The position numbers and the translations under genes were made by a program. A DNA stretch of 36,197 nt, from the NCBI GenBank assembly GCA_031270565.1, contig JAISXJ010000100.1, forward strand, positions 1 through 36,197. Reading direction: 5' to 3'. The stretch's first letter is position 1. Every line of letters begins with the position of its first letter. Source of the DNA: Prevotellaceae bacterium (lineage in GTDB: Bacteria > Bacteroidota > Bacteroidia > Bacteroidales > Paludibacteraceae). The notes below the pieces were generated by a model. It made no database searches and was not told the origin of the DNA. It saw only the letters and a program-made list of their open reading frames with translations. This document shows positions 27,679 to 36,197 of this stretch, in pieces.

Positions 27679-28962
27679 ATGGGCAAAAGATTAGTTGTTG
27701 TAGGCGTCCAGTGGGGAGACGAGGGAAAAGGAAAAATGACCGACTTTCTGGGACAGCATGCCAATGTAGTTGTTCGTTATCAGGGCGGTAACAATGCGGG
27801 ACATACCATCACATTCGACGGTCAAAAATTCGCCTTACAGTCGATACCTTCCGGCATATTCCATTCCGGAGTAAAGAATATTATGGCAAACGGCATGGTT
27901 ATCAATCCGCCGGCAGTTCTGAAAGAACTTGAGGCGTTGCGGGGGCGTGGTATCACGGATTTTCAACTCTTTATTTCAGACCGTGCAGCAGTGGTTATGC
28001 CCTATCATCTTTTGCTTGACGGCGCATACGAGGCGCAAAAGGGCGATAAGAAAATCGGTACTACCGGAAAAGGTATTGGCCCCGCTTATGCCGACAAATA
28101 CAGCCGCATAGGTATTCGTATGGGTGATTTGCTTGATGCCGACTACTTTGCCGAACGTCTTGGCAATGCCTTAACTGTGAAGAATATGGAGTTGCAAATG
28201 CTTGGACTATCGCCGCTTGATTTTGAGTCGCTCTATCAGGAATATTTGAGCTATGCTAAAGCCCTGCGTCCCTATATTTGCGACACGGCAGCCCTGCTCC
28301 ATAGCGAAATCGTTGCCGATTCGCATATCCTTTTTGAGGGCGCTCAGGGGGTAATGCTCTGTGTTGACCATGGCACCTATCCCTTTGTAACATCATCCAG
28401 TCCGACGGCAGCGAGCGTTCCGCTGGGCACCGGTATCGCTCCCAAACATATCAAATACGCCTTGGGCATCTGTAAAGCCTATACAACTCGCGTGGGTTCA
28501 GGCGCTTTTCCAACTGAAATAGAGGATGATACAGCGCACTATATCCGCGAACGCGGACACGAATACGGCACGGTAACCGGTCGTCCGCGTCGTATAGGAT
28601 GGCTGGATGTGGTGGCATTGAAACACGCCTGTCGTATATCGGGCATCAACTGGCTGGCAATCATGCTTTTTGACGTACTCTCAGAGATAAAGACACTTAA
28701 AATCTGCACGGCCTATGAACTTGACGGAGAAATTATTGATTACGTTCCCAGCACATTCAGCGCCTGTCAGCGTTGCCGCCCCATCTATATCGAACTTCCG
28801 GGATGGCAGGAAGATATTACCGGAATCCGTACCTTTCAAGAGTTGCCGAGCCAAGCCAAAGCATATATCCATACGATTGAAAAACTTACTCAGATTCGTA
28901 TTGCTACAATTTCCGTAGGACCGGACAGAACACAGACCATTATTCGCAGAACAGTCTTCTAA
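27679..28962 (+). CDS. purA: Adenylosuccinate synthetase
   Basis: VVVGVQWGDEGKGKMTDFL, VRYQGGNNAGHTI, GTTGKGIGPAYADK, FEGAQGVMLCVDHGTYPFVTSS. Confidence 0.97.
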   Translation: MGKRLVVVGVQWGDEGKGKMTDFLGQHANVVVRYQGGNNAGHTITFDGQKFALQSIPSGIFHSGVKNIMANGMVINPPAVLKELEALRGRGITDFQLFISDRAAVVMPYHLLLDGAYEAQKGDKKIGTTGKGIGPAYADKYSRIGIRMGDLLDADYFAERLGNALTVKNMELQMLGLSPLDFESLYQEYLSYAKALRPYICDTAALLHSEIVADSHILFEGAQGVMLCVDHGTYPFVTSSSPTAASVPLGTGIAPKHIKYALGICKAYTTRVGSGAFPTEIEDDTAHYIRERGHEYGTVTGRPRRIGWLDVVALKHACRISGINWLAIMLFDVLSEIKTLKICTAYELDGEIIDYVPSTFSACQRCRPIYIELPGWQEDITGIRTFQELPSQAKAYIHTIEKLTQIRIATISVGPDRTQTIIRRTVF

Positions 28963-28981
28963 CAACAACATTTTTTCTGTT

Positions 28982-31792
28982 ATGTCATTACGATTCATGC
29001 CAAAACGCCTTTTTATTATTGACGCTTTTGCTTTCATATACCGTTCCTATTACGCTTTCCTGTCAAATCCGCGTATCAATTCCTCCGGTATGAACACCTC
29101 TGCGATATGGGGATTTGTAACTACGATCAGAGAGCTGATTAGAGAGAGGCAGCCGACCCATCTTGCCGTAGTGTTCGATCCGCAGGGTCAGACCTTTCGG
29201 CATAAAATATACTCCCAATACAAAGCGCATCGACACGAAACGCCTGAGGATATTCGGAAAGCCATACCTGTTATTAAAGAAATTATAGAGGCATATAAGA
29301 TTCCAATCTTTCAGGTTGACGGTTTTGAAGCCGATGATGTTATTGGAACGTTGGCGCAACAAGTTGCCAAGACCACAGATATTACGGTTTTTATCATGAC
29401 CTCCGATAAAGATCTCGGACAACTCGTCTCGGATAATATCTACCTCTACAGACCCCGATCCAACTCAAATGGTTATGAAACATTGGGCGTAAAGGAGATA
29501 AAAGAAAAATTTGACATTGAATCTCCTCAGCAGATAGTAGATTATTTGGGATTGAGGGGAGACCCCATTGATAATATTCCCGGTTGTATGGGCATTGGCC
29601 CCAAGACGGCAGTAATGCTGCTTAAAGAGTACGGTTCTGTTGAAAATATCCTTCAAAACACTCACCAACTGAAAGGTGTCCTGCGAAAAAGACTTGAAGC
29701 CAACCGCGATATAGTGTTGTGTTCCAAAATTTTGGCGACCATTAAAACCGATGTTCCCATTAGCGTAGATATTGAGGATCTCGTCAGAAAAGAGCCGGAT
29801 AGAGAACTGTTGAGCAAACTGTTTATAGCGCTGGAATTTCGGGCGATGTCCAAATTCATGGACCAATCTTCTTCAACATCCGTAGTTACGTTCTCATCCG
29901 CACCGGTAGAGATGCAACAATCGCTCTTTTCCGATGCCGTTACAGCAGACGAAACTACCGTCCATACACTTGAACATACCTTGCTGCAGACGGTAACAAC
30001 CGTTCCTCACCGCTATCACATTGTGAATACTCACGAAGGTATTGTTGATTTGGTTGAACGGCTGAATCGGTCTGAGGAGTTTTGTTTTAGTACCGAGACT
30101 ACTTCCGTCAATGTGCAGGAAGCCGGGTTGGTGGGAATTTCCTTTGCCGTTGAGCCACAGGAAGCTTTCTATGTGCCAATACCCGAACAACGAGCTGAAG
30201 CCGAACAGGTATTGAGTTATTTCAAAGATGTGTTTTCTTCGCAACGGCTGATTATCGGGCACAATATCAAATTCGACTTGGCAATGCTGACTCAATATGG
30301 CATTACGATAGGCAACAGACTATTTGACACCATGATTGCTCACTATCTGCTTCATCCTGAACAAGGTCACGCAGTGGATCATCTTGCTGAAGTATTATTA
30401 AAATATCGTTCGATTTCTATTGAAAATCTTGTCGGTAAAAAAGCCAGTAAACATGTTTCCAGACGTCGAGTGCCGCTTAATGCCATTGCGGAGTATGCCG
30501 CAGAAAAAGCCGATATTACCCTGCAAATCAAACAAATACTCAATCCGCTTTTACGTGAGAACGGCGTGGATGAACTTTTCTATGATATTGAAATACCATT
30601 GATGCGCGTATTGGCGCGTATGGAAAGAAATGGCATGTCGATAGACAGTCAGATGCTGAAGCATTTGTCAAAGCTATTGACCTCAGATATGTTACGTATT
30701 GAGTGCGACATTCATTATTTGGTAGGCAGTCACATAAATATCAACTCTCCAAGACAGGTGGGGCAATTGCTTTTTGATTATTTACACATAGGCGATAACA
30801 TCAAAAAAACAAGAACGGGGCAGTATGTTACCGATGAAGAGACCCTTGAGACGTTGCGTGACAAACATCTTGTTGTTTCCCAAATTCTGGACTATCGCAG
30901 TATAAAAAAAATGTTGAGCACCTACATAGATGCTTTCCCTAAGTTAATAAGCCCTCATACGGGGAAACTTCATACGACTTTCAATCAGACTGTTACGGTT
31001 ACAGGACGGTTAAGTTCGAGCAGTCCCAATTTGCAAAATATTCCCATCCGCGACGAAATAGGGAGGAAAATTCGGAAAGTGTTCATCGCGGAGCAGGGTT
31101 GCCTGTTGCTTGCCGCCGACTATTCACAGATAGAATTGCGCATTATGGCGCATCTCAGCAAAGATGAACATATGATTGCGGCTTTCAATGCCAATCAGGA
31201 TATTCATTCCGCTACGGCGGCAAAGATTTTTAAAGTGCCGCTGGGAAAGATCACAGAAGATATGCGTCGCACAGCCAAGGTGGCAAATTTTGGTATCATC
31301 TACGGTATTTCGTCCTTTGGGCTGTCGGAACGGCTTTCCATTTCACGACAGGAAGCCAAAGTGTTGATTAACGGGTATTTTGAATCGTTTCCAAAAGTAA
31401 AGCAGTTCATAAACGAGTCTATTAAACAGGCGAACGAAAAAGGTTACGTGGAAACAATATTACATCGCAAGCGTTATCTGCCCGACATTAAATCCAACAA
31501 TGGCAATGTGCGTGGATTTGCCGAGCGCACCGCCGTCAATGCACCAATACAGGGTACTGCCGCTGATATTATCAAAATTGCGATGGTACGTATTGATAAC
31601 AAAATAGATTCGCTTGGCTTAAAAACCAAAATGATTCTACAGGTACACGATGAACTGGTTTTTAATGTGCCTGATGGTGAAATAGATATCGTAAAAGCGC
31701 TTGTTACGGAGGAAATGGAACATGCAGTAGAGCTGATCGTGCCATTGAAAGCGGAGGTTGGCGTAGGTAAAAACTGGTTTGAAGCGCATTAA
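28982..31792 (+). CDS. polA: DNA polymerase I (start may be the internal ATG at 28997)
   Basis: 5' nuclease domain (GFEADDVIGTLA, MTSDKDLGQLV, DNIPGCMGIGPKTA); polymerase motifs A/B/C (LLAADYSQIELRIMAHLS, RRTAKVANFGIIYG, LQVHDELVFNVP). Confidence 0.96.
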   Translation: MSLRFMPKRLFIIDAFAFIYRSYYAFLSNPRINSSGMNTSAIWGFVTTIRELIRERQPTHLAVVFDPQGQTFRHKIYSQYKAHRHETPEDIRKAIPVIKEIIEAYKIPIFQVDGFEADDVIGTLAQQVAKTTDITVFIMTSDKDLGQLVSDNIYLYRPRSNSNGYETLGVKEIKEKFDIESPQQIVDYLGLRGDPIDNIPGCMGIGPKTAVMLLKEYGSVENILQNTHQLKGVLRKRLEANRDIVLCSKILATIKTDVPISVDIEDLVRKEPDRELLSKLFIALEFRAMSKFMDQSSSTSVVTFSSAPVEMQQSLFSDAVTADETTVHTLEHTLLQTVTTVPHRYHIVNTHEGIVDLVERLNRSEEFCFSTETTSVNVQEAGLVGISFAVEPQEAFYVPIPEQRAEAEQVLSYFKDVFSSQRLIIGHNIKFDLAMLTQYGITIGNRLFDTMIAHYLLHPEQGHAVDHLAEVLLKYRSISIENLVGKKASKHVSRRRVPLNAIAEYAAEKADITLQIKQILNPLLRENGVDELFYDIEIPLMRVLARMERNGMSIDSQMLKHLSKLLTSDMLRIECDIHYLVGSHININSPRQVGQLLFDYLHIGDNIKKTRTGQYVTDEETLETLRDKHLVVSQILDYRSIKKMLSTYIDAFPKLISPHTGKLHTTFNQTVTVTGRLSSSSPNLQNIPIRDEIGRKIRKVFIAEQGCLLLAADYSQIELRIMAHLSKDEHMIAAFNANQDIHSATAAKIFKVPLGKITEDMRRTAKVANFGIIYGISSFGLSERLSISRQEAKVLINGYFESFPKVKQFINESIKQANEKGYVETILHRKRYLPDIKSNNGNVRGFAERTAVNAPIQGTAADIIKIAMVRIDNKIDSLGLKTKMILQVHDELVFNVPDGEIDIVKALVTEEMEHAVELIVPLKAEVGVGKNWFEAH

Positions 31793-31858
31793 ATCAGTGT
31801 TAGTTTGTAGTAATAACTCAGTGTGCGTTGAGCCACTGCATAATTTGTTAATTCGCCG

Positions 31859-32863
31859 GTGATTCTTCAACAAAATATCAGCCTTCTTCCTCACAATACT
31901 TTCGGAATGAATGTATTTGCCTCGCAATGGGGCGAATACCATTCGGAGGATGACTTGCGGCAGTTCTTTGCCCGCATCAATTGCCGGACAACCGCAGTAT
32001 TGCCCATTGGACAGGGCAGCAATCTGTTGTTTACCAAGAATTTTGAGGGGATAATCCTACATTCGCAAATGCGGAAACTCCATATTGTTGATGAGACTGC
32101 CGACTATTGCTTGTTGCGTGTTGAATCAGGTGTTGTGTGGGATGATTTTTGCGGACTGACGGTTAATATGGGACTTTATGGTGCAGAAAATCTGTCGCTT
32201 ATTCCCGGAGAGGTGGGGGCGGCTGCCGTGCAGAATATCGGAGCGTATGGCGTTGAAGTCAAGGATTTGATTATGCAGGTAGAGACAATTGACCGACTTT
32301 CGGGCGCGACACATATTTTCTCCCAAGTCGATTGCGATTATGGCTATCGCCACAGCATTTTCAAGGGCAGTTTAAAAGACAGATACATTATTACTGCGGT
32401 GGTATTTCGTCTGTCAAAGACGCCCTGTTTACGTCTTGATTATGGCGATTTGTGGCAGCGAGCCGGCAAAAATCCTACGGCTTCCGATGTTCGTCGTGCT
32501 GTAATAACGATTCGTCGCAGCAAACTGCCCGACCCTGCGCTGTGGGGAAATGCAGGCAGTTTCTTTAAGAATCCTGTGATTGAACTGGCGCATTTTGAGA
32601 CGCTTGTACACACTTATCCCGACCTGCCTCACTTTTTCGCAGATGATAATCACGTGAAAATTCCCGCTGCATGGCTCATTGAGCGCTGTGCTCTGAAGGG
32701 TAAGCGTATCGGTGGCGCTGCCGTTTATGAGCATCAGCCACTGGTGATTGTCAATTGCGGCGACGCAACGCCAAACGATGTCGTAGAGTTATCACAACTG
32801 ATAAGAGAACGTGTTGCGGCGAAATTTCGTATTGATCTTGTCCCTGAGGTCTGCTTCATTTAG
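31859..32863 (+). CDS. murB: UDP-N-acetylenolpyruvoylglucosamine reductase (GTG start)
   Basis: NTFGMNVFA, LPIGQGSNLLFTKNFEGIIL, LSLIPGEVGAAAVQNIGAYGVEVKD, GNAGSFFKNPVI. Confidence 0.93.
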   Translation: MILQQNISLLPHNTFGMNVFASQWGEYHSEDDLRQFFARINCRTTAVLPIGQGSNLLFTKNFEGIILHSQMRKLHIVDETADYCLLRVESGVVWDDFCGLTVNMGLYGAENLSLIPGEVGAAAVQNIGAYGVEVKDLIMQVETIDRLSGATHIFSQVDCDYGYRHSIFKGSLKDRYIITAVVFRLSKTPCLRLDYGDLWQRAGKNPTASDVRRAVITIRRSKLPDPALWGNAGSFFKNPVIELAHFETLVHTYPDLPHFFADDNHVKIPAAWLIERCALKGKRIGGAAVYEHQPLVIVNCGDATPNDVVELSQLIRERVAAKFRIDLVPEVCFI

Positions 32864-32908
32864 AATAACGAAAATAATTGGCATACGCTTGTAACGGTAT
32901 ATTAATTT

Positions 32909-34594
32909 ATGGAAAAGACGGTTATCTATCAAATTTTTACGCGCCTGTTCGGGCAGGAGAAGAAAGCCAATCGTCCGCACGGCACCATTGCCGAAAATGG
33001 CTGCGGAAAGTTTAATCACATCACCACGCGAGCGCTGGAAGCTATTGCCGAGCTGGGCGTTACGCACATCTGGTTTACGGGCGTTATAGAGCATGCTTCG
33101 CTCACGCAATACGAAGAGTTGCCCGCAGAGACCGATTCGCCCGATGTGGTTAAGGGACGCGCCGGATCGCCGTATGCCATTCGCGATTATTACGATGTCT
33201 CCCCCGATTTGGCGGAATCTGTGCCGCAGCGTCTGTTTGAATTTCGGCAATTGATTGACCGCACGCACCGCGCAGCGATGAAAGCAATTATTGATTTTGT
33301 GCCAAACCATGTGGCGCGGCGCTATCATTCCGATGTAAACCCCGCTCACGTTGCCGATTTCGGAGCAACCGACCGCACCGACTGTGCTTTCTCTCCCCAG
33401 AATAATTTTTATTATTTTCCATCAGACACCTTTTCACCACAATTCCCCTTAACCTCCTATCACGAACAGCCGGCGAGAGCTACCGGCAACGACTGTTTCT
33501 CGCCTTCTCCGTCAACAAACGACTGGTACGATACCGTAAAACTCAACTATGGCGTAGATTATCTCGGCGATGGAACGCTTCACGATGACCCACTTTCGGA
33601 CACGTGGCTCAAAATGCGTGCTGTGCTGCTCTACTGGGCGGAGTTTGGTATCGACGGATTTCGGTGCGATATGGCAGAAATGGTACACGTCTCTTTTTGG
33701 AGGTGGGTGATTGGGGAAATCAGGCAGCATTTTCCCTCCATACTATTCATTGCCGAAATTTATCAACCGTCGTATTATGGCGCATATCTTGATGCGGGAT
33801 TCGATTTCCTTTATGACAAAGTCGGGTTTTATGATACGTTGCGGGCAGTTATTTGTCATCAGACGCCTGCTGCTCAGATTACCTGTTGCTGGCAGCAGGT
33901 GGGAGAGATGCAGTCGAAGATGCTCTATTTTCTCGAAAATCACGATGAACAGCGTATTGCTTCGTCCTTTTTTGCAGGCAATTCCGAAGCTGCCCGTCCG
34001 GCGCTGGCGGTGGCGGCGCTGCTGAATACGAATCCCGTTATGATTTATGCCGGACAGGAACTTGGCGAGCGCGGAATGGATGCCGAAGGCTTTTCCGGCT
34101 GCGACGGGCGTACATCCATCTTTGACTACTGGGGAGTAGATACGCTTTGTCGCTGGTATAACAGCGGAAAATACGACCGGACGCTTCTCAGTGTCAATGA
34201 AAAAAAACTGAGACAGTTTTATGCTTCCGTGCTTTCGTTGGCAAGAAGTGAAAAGGCTTTTACACAGGGGCATTTTTTCGACCTGATGTACTGCAACAAT
34301 CCTCCGCATATCAATCCACAGTGCCAGTATGCCTTTTTACGCGCTTGCGGGGATGATGTAATGCTTGTGATAGCACATTTTTCGGATGAGCGGGGATATG
34401 TCCGGCTTCATTTTCCGCAGCATGCCTTTGACTGTTTAAACATGCATCCGAAGGCTTTGTGTTGCGCTGTTGACCTGCTTTCGGGCGAAAGGTTCTCCAC
34501 AGCTTTCACCACCGGTGATTTCTTTGAGACTCATCTCGAACCACATTCAGCAAGAGTGTTTAAGATATGTGGAGATGGCGAAATATTAAAATAG
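32909..34594 (+). CDS. Alpha-amylase-family glycoside hydrolase (GH13)
   Basis: AIIDFVPNHVARRYHSD, FGIDGFRCDMAEMV, LFIAEIYQPSYYG, YFLENHDEQRIASSFF; no evident signal peptide. Confidence 0.9.
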   Translation: MEKTVIYQIFTRLFGQEKKANRPHGTIAENGCGKFNHITTRALEAIAELGVTHIWFTGVIEHASLTQYEELPAETDSPDVVKGRAGSPYAIRDYYDVSPDLAESVPQRLFEFRQLIDRTHRAAMKAIIDFVPNHVARRYHSDVNPAHVADFGATDRTDCAFSPQNNFYYFPSDTFSPQFPLTSYHEQPARATGNDCFSPSPSTNDWYDTVKLNYGVDYLGDGTLHDDPLSDTWLKMRAVLLYWAEFGIDGFRCDMAEMVHVSFWRWVIGEIRQHFPSILFIAEIYQPSYYGAYLDAGFDFLYDKVGFYDTLRAVICHQTPAAQITCCWQQVGEMQSKMLYFLENHDEQRIASSFFAGNSEAARPALAVAALLNTNPVMIYAGQELGERGMDAEGFSGCDGRTSIFDYWGVDTLCRWYNSGKYDRTLLSVNEKKLRQFYASVLSLARSEKAFTQGHFFDLMYCNNPPHINPQCQYAFLRACGDDVMLVIAHFSDERGYVRLHFPQHAFDCLNMHPKALCCAVDLLSGERFSTAFTTGDFFETHLEPHSARVFKICGDGEILK

Positions 34595-34637
34595 AATCCA
34601 TCGCTTCAAGAAACGTCATTTGGTTCTTTGAAAAATA

Positions 34638-34688
34638 AAGAATAATCATCCTGAGCATCCTGTTAATCCTGTGAAAAATGGGGCTGTC
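34638..34688. repeat. Partial copy of the 34891-34994 / 27375-27474 repeat
   Basis: aagaataatcatcctgagcatcctgttaatcctgtgaaaaatggggctgt. Confidence 0.8.
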
Positions 34689-34713
34689 TCAAGAGTTATC
34701 AGTTGTCAGTTTT

Positions 34714-34788
34714 CCACTACTCCTCGTCTCTGACGAGGAGTTATTGGTTGGTCGTTTTTAACGACCTGTCTCGTTACAAACGAGGGGG
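34714..34788. repeat. Composite three-hairpin REP-like element, copy D (inverted relative to A and B)
   Basis: ccactactcctcgtctctgacgaggagttattggttggtcgtttttaacgacctgtctcgttacaaacgaggggg. Confidence 0.85.
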
Positions 34789-34890
34789 AGAGTTTTCAGG
34801 CAGTCAGGGAAGCTGTTTTTTTGCCCGTTAGGGCATATACTTTTATAGTGAATAACGAATAGTGAATAGTGAATAATGAACGAAGACATA

Positions 34891-34994
34891 AAGAATAATT
34901 TTCTTGAGCATCCTGTTAATCCTGTGAAAAATAGGGCTGTTTTTAAAAGTATTTTAGCCACAAATACACGAATACAACGTTTGGCGTAGCCAAT
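34891..34994. repeat. ~100-bp intergenic repeat, inverted partner of 27375-27474
   Basis: ttcttgagcatcctgttaatcctgtgaaaaatagggctg...ccacaaatacacgaatacaacgtttggcgtagccaat. Confidence 0.85.
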
Positions 34995-35067
34995 AACTAA
35001 ACTCTACACTCTAAAAACTAAACTCTAAAAAAATATTATTCATTTTTCATTTTTCATTAAAAAGCAT

Positions 35068-35360
35068 TATCTTTGCCGCGACATTCTCATCAAATAATAA
35101 TGAATAAACAATTATGATTATTTCAGGGCTTTTATCCGTACCATTTTTTCAGATTAGACGGTTTAACCGGCTAAAAGTAAGTTCGTTACAAAAGCCCCCC
35201 CCCGCATTCAGCTTAACTCCTTGTATTCAAGGGCTTATCATTTATTAAAGACTTTTTTATTTACGCTTAACAGCGCGAAGTTTCTTCGTGTTTTTTCGCC
35301 GTATACAACTATAAGGGCAACTTTCCTGAAGTTTCGGGAGGGTTGCCGTTTTGAACTTAT
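35068..35360 (+). repeat. Poly-C leader element, copy 4 (upstream of a lipoprotein gene)
   Basis: Promoter 35068-35075; 9-C tract 35195-35203; downstream segment aligns with the reverse complement of copy 3. Confidence 0.85.
35114..35248 (+). CDS. Conserved 44-aa micro-ORF, copy 4 (9-C tract)
   Basis: MIISGLLSVPFFQIRRFNRLKVSSLQKPPPAFSLTPCIQGLIIY*; promoter TATCTTTG at 35068-35075. Confidence 0.4.
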   Translation: MIISGLLSVPFFQIRRFNRLKVSSLQKPPPAFSLTPCIQGLIIY

Positions 35361-35516
35361 GAGCCATAAGTTTGAAAAGATTGGTCATAAAACGCTTTAT
35401 TACGCCCTTCGTTGGGAGAATACACGTGGCGAAAAAGGTCTCTGGAGTGAAATAGGTATGGCAATAGCGCCGTAGAAACATGAATTATATTTTTGAATTT
35501 AAAAACACAACTAAAA

Positions 35517-36197
35517 ATGAAAAAACAATTTTTCCAAGTGGCTCTCGTAGCCGTAACAGTAATGGCAGGCGTAGCAATGACCGCCTGCGGAAGCAGTAAA
35601 CAGGCAGCGCAAAGAAGCGTTGCAAGTACGCAACAGTCATCAACTGACCAAGAAATTGAGCAGTTGAAACGACAAATGGAACTCGACAAGCTGAAAGGCG
35701 AAGCCGACCGCGCTGCAAAACAGCGCGAGGCAGATGCGGCAATCGCCGAACATAATGCCAAAATGCAGGCAGAGCGTTTAGCGGCAGCAACCGAACAGCC
35801 CTGCCAACTCTATGACGATGCTGAATGGTTCACCGGTACAGGTGTGCGCCGCGTGAAACTCAACAGTTTGAACACTGCGGCAACAGCCCTTTTGCGCAGC
35901 ACGCAGCAGCAACTCCGCCTCAAACTAAAAGGCGTGTACAAAGCCGTTGTGCGCGACTATTTTGACCAAATGGATATGGACGAAGGCTCTTACGCCGTAT
36001 CGCATATCGAAAGCGCAGGCGATTATATTATCGACCAAAAGTGCAACGAAACCTACGAGGCATGTCGAAAAAACACCGCGCCAGATGCAGAAGGCTATGT
36101 TACGCTCTATATGGGCATAAAAGTCAGTAAAAAAGCCGTTGTTGAGGAGATAATCAACGAAATTTCCAAAGACAAAAAAATGGAAGTGCGTTTTAAC
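35517..36197 (+). CDS. Coiled-coil lipoprotein, partial (runs off right edge)
   Basis: MKKQFFQVALVAVTVMAGVAMTACGSSKQAAQRSV: signal peptide with lipobox MTAC; charged helix QEIEQLKRQMELDKLKGEADRAAKQREADAAIAEHNAKMQAERLAAA; 227 codons without a stop to window end; not in the supplied ORF track. Confidence 0.8.
   Translation, partial: MKKQFFQVALVAVTVMAGVAMTACGSSKQAAQRSVASTQQSSTDQEIEQLKRQMELDKLKGEADRAAKQREADAAIAEHNAKMQAERLAAATEQPCQLYDDAEWFTGTGVRRVKLNSLNTAATALLRSTQQQLRLKLKGVYKAVVRDYFDQMDMDEGSYAVSHIESAGDYIIDQKCNETYEACRKNTAPDAEGYVTLYMGIKVSKKAVVEEIINEISKDKKMEVRFN

Noticed and set aside
1-36197. tRNA/rRNA genes or a prophage/ICE
   Set aside because: No tRNA/rRNA signature, integrase, capsid, mobilisation or conjugation gene recognised; the only transposase is the RAYT.

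Overview
A ~36 kb Bacteroidetes (Bacteroidales-like) chromosomal window. The evidence for this lineage is T9SS C-terminal sorting domains, TAnnTTTG -7 promoters, a BspA-like LRR protein and a SusC/TonB-type receptor. Recognisable coding content: acyl-CoA synthetase, BspA-like T9SS protein, MtaB, GH20 hexosaminidase, CPBP protease, YfhO-like membrane protein, an arginine-to-glutamate catabolic cluster (rocD-rocF-P5C dehydrogenase), a FISUMP-type protein, a small C-terminally anchored protein plus a T9SS surface protein, a RAYT/Y1 transposase, a TonB receptor/DUF4374-like lipoprotein/membrane protein cassette, purA, polA, murB, a GH13 enzyme and a partial lipoprotein. The most interesting material is intergenic. 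(1) A four-copy, promoter-bearing leader element encodes a conserved 44-codon micro-ORF interrupted by a poly-C tract of 9/11/9/9 C. The tract length would switch between three reading-frame outcomes, and the element is absent from the supplied ORF track. (2) A composite three-hairpin REP-like element occurs in three copies, one abutting the stop codon of a RAYT transposase gene. (3) PolA appears to have lost two catalytic Asp residues of the 3'-5' exonuclease site. (4) Several MITE/REP-like palindromes and 7-bp periodic repeats are present. No rRNA, tRNA or CRISPR array was recognised. All calls are by eye; no database search was run.
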